From: an uncultured Lachnoclostridium sp.
Lineage (GTDB): Bacteria > Bacillota > Clostridia > Lachnospirales > Lachnospiraceae
Assembly: GCA_902464595.1 (NCBI GenBank)
Contig: CABQJX010000016.1
Location: 1-31,922 of the forward strand
Reading direction: 5' to 3'
Length of the DNA stretch: 31,922 nt
Below, one piece after another: positions 30,850 to 31,922 of the stretch (the first letter of the stretch is position 1; every line of letters begins with the position of its first letter). Position numbers and translations under genes: made by a program. The notes under the pieces are model-generated. The model had not been told where the DNA came from. It was given only the letters and a program-made list of their open reading frames with translations, and ran no database searches.

Positions 30850-31922
30850 TTACAATTCAGCCGTTACATATTGCAGCAGCCATTCCCTCCGGTTGCGTTT
30901 TGGCTCCTCCAAAACCATATCTAACAGGCGGGCCAGGGTATCTCCCACCTCTTTTCCCGGTTTTACTCCCGCCGCCATAATATCATGGCCAGTAACAGCC
31001 AGATCCTTCAATCGGAGGCAGTCTCCCTCCTTTCGGATCTCCTCTCCAAGGCGGCGGATCTCACTCAGCCAGGCAAGCTCCTCAGGACATGACAGACCGC
31101 TTTCCAATGCCAAACTTGTCCTTAAAGTCAGCCAATCGTCAAACAGGCTATCCTCCATCTGGCTCATCATTCTGCGAACCCAGATTTTGGAAGATGGATG
31201 ATCCTCACCCATATGGATCCGCTCCGTCAAAACCTTTACCCGGAAGATGGTATCATTGTCCAGCTTCAGATCCTTCAAGATCCTTCCTGCCTCCTGGGGT
31301 GTACATTCCCGAAGAAAGGCAGCCCACCTCATATGCTTTACCGCAGGGATCCCCACCGGGATCGGCGGAATCGGATGCTCTCCGCAGACGCCAGTATAAG
31401 ATCTATGAAACTGCTCCGATACATAGGGGCTGATGCCCAGCTCATACACCAGGGAAATGTACTGTGGATGGCTGCTGAGAAGCAGCTTTGTGAGCTCAAC
31501 CTGGATCCGCTCTTTGCTGACATGGATCATATTCGGTGCAATCCTGCTGATCGCTTTCTTTGTCTGCTCCTCAATATCAAAGCCTAACTGAGCAGAGAAA
31601 CGGATCGCCCTCAGAATGCGCAAAGCGTCCTCCGTAAACCGGTCAATAGGATTGCCGACACACCGGATCACTCCCTGTTTCAGATCCTCCACTCCTCCAA
31701 ACTGATCCACAAAACCAGTCCGGCTGTTGTAGGCCATGGCGTTGATGGTAAAATCCCTTCGCTTCAGATCCTCAATGAGATTGGGGGTAAACTGGACACT
31801 GTTGGGATGACGGCCATCTGAATATTCCCCGTCGATCCGGTAAGTCGTCACTTCATACCCTTCTTTTCCCATCATTACAGTCACTGTCCCGTGCTGGATC
31901 CCCGTATCTACGGTACGGCGGA
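30850..31922 (-). CDS. cca: CCA-adding tRNA nucleotidyltransferase (3' part, runs off window)
   Basis: This is the C-terminal 357 or so residues of a class II CCA tRNA nucleotidyltransferase, which adds or repairs the 3' CCA of tRNAs. The visible part begins at RRTVDTGIQHGTVTV, so the catalytic GSxxRD/DxD motifs lie beyond the window end. Seen are EVTTYRIDGEYSD.RHP, RRDFTINAMAYN, the DRFTEDALRILRAIRF segment and KERIQVELTKLL. The frame continues open to the edge, so the gene is not broken. It is followed, 150 bases on, by ridA with its own promoter. Confidence 0.94.
   Translation of the reverse strand, partial: RRTVDTGIQHGTVTVMMGKEGYEVTTYRIDGEYSDGRHPNSVQFTPNLIEDLKRRDFTINAMAYNSRTGFVDQFGGVEDLKQGVIRCVGNPIDRFTEDALRILRAIRFSAQLGFDIEEQTKKAISRIAPNMIHVSKERIQVELTKLLLSSHPQYISLVYELGISPYVSEQFHRSYTGVCGEHPIPPIPVGIPAVKHMRWAAFLRECTPQEAGRILKDLKLDNDTIFRVKVLTERIHMGEDHPSSKIWVRRMMSQMEDSLFDDWLTLRTSLALESGLSCPEELAWLSEIRRLGEEIRKEGDCLRLKDLAVTGHDIMAAGVKPGKEVGDTLARLLDMVLEEPKRNRREWLLQYVTAEL

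Noticed and set aside
1..31922. CRISPR arrays, tRNA or rRNA genes, IS elements, prophage
   Set aside because: Looked for in all gaps; no repeat-spacer pattern, cloverleaf, rRNA segment, transposase or phage structural gene was seen. The recombinase pair alone does not show an integrated element.

Overview
The window reads as ordinary chromosome of a spore-forming, low-to-mid-GC Firmicute, most likely a gut Lachnospiraceae/Clostridium-cluster-XIVa type organism. The basis is the gene set (RecD2, a CotS-like spore-coat kinase fold, a pRiA4b ORF-3-like/SEC-C protein, a putative ABC permease of the CmpB type, a lactose/cellobiose-class PTS with a GH4 enzyme), strong AGGAGG ribosome sites and clear sigma-A promoters. 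There is no rRNA, tRNA, CRISPR array or insertion sequence that I can see.

Layout. (1) 83-4130, minus strand: mreB > recD2 > comF, tightly packed. recD2 very probably starts at a CTG codon directly after the mreB stop, and comF at a TTG. (2) 4131-4568: a 438-base non-coding region with divergent promoters, several hairpins and a strong plus-strand terminator; it may encode a small RNA or a leader. (3) 4569-7197, plus strand: two tandem tyrosine recombinases followed by a CmpB-like membrane protein, closed by a bidirectional terminator. (4) 7266-10199, minus strand: phosphoglucomutase and a degenerate CotS-like protein whose upstream region carries a good sigma-E-type promoter. (5) 10369-17437: a split carbohydrate locus. 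The plus-strand operon has a GH4 6-phospho-alpha-glucosidase, PTS IIA and a stand-alone protein resembling only the C-terminal part of RarA/MgsA. The convergent minus-strand operon has PTS IIC, a PRD-type regulator, PTS IIB and a DeoD purine nucleoside phosphorylase. The two meet at one bidirectional terminator. (6) 17501-28071, minus strand: an eleven-gene collinear run with gaps of at most 34 bases: pRiA4b/SEC-C protein > Sua5 > dCMP deaminase > radical SAM > DEDDh exonuclease > a 36-residue membrane peptide > VanW protein > AIR-synthase-like protein > Lrp regulator > aminotransferase > TrmL. (7) 28088-31922, minus strand: MATE exporter, arginase-fold protein, RidA and the 3' part of the CCA-adding enzyme, which runs off the window.

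The IIC, IIB and IIA subunits of the PTS can only form a transporter if both convergent operons are expressed, and the GH4 enzyme would hydrolyse the 6-phosphorylated disaccharide it delivers. The least explained elements are the RarA-C-like protein inside the sugar operon, the structured non-coding region next to the recombinase pair, and the inverted repeat enclosing the ribosome site of the PRD regulator. All family assignments come from reading motifs by eye; no database search was run.
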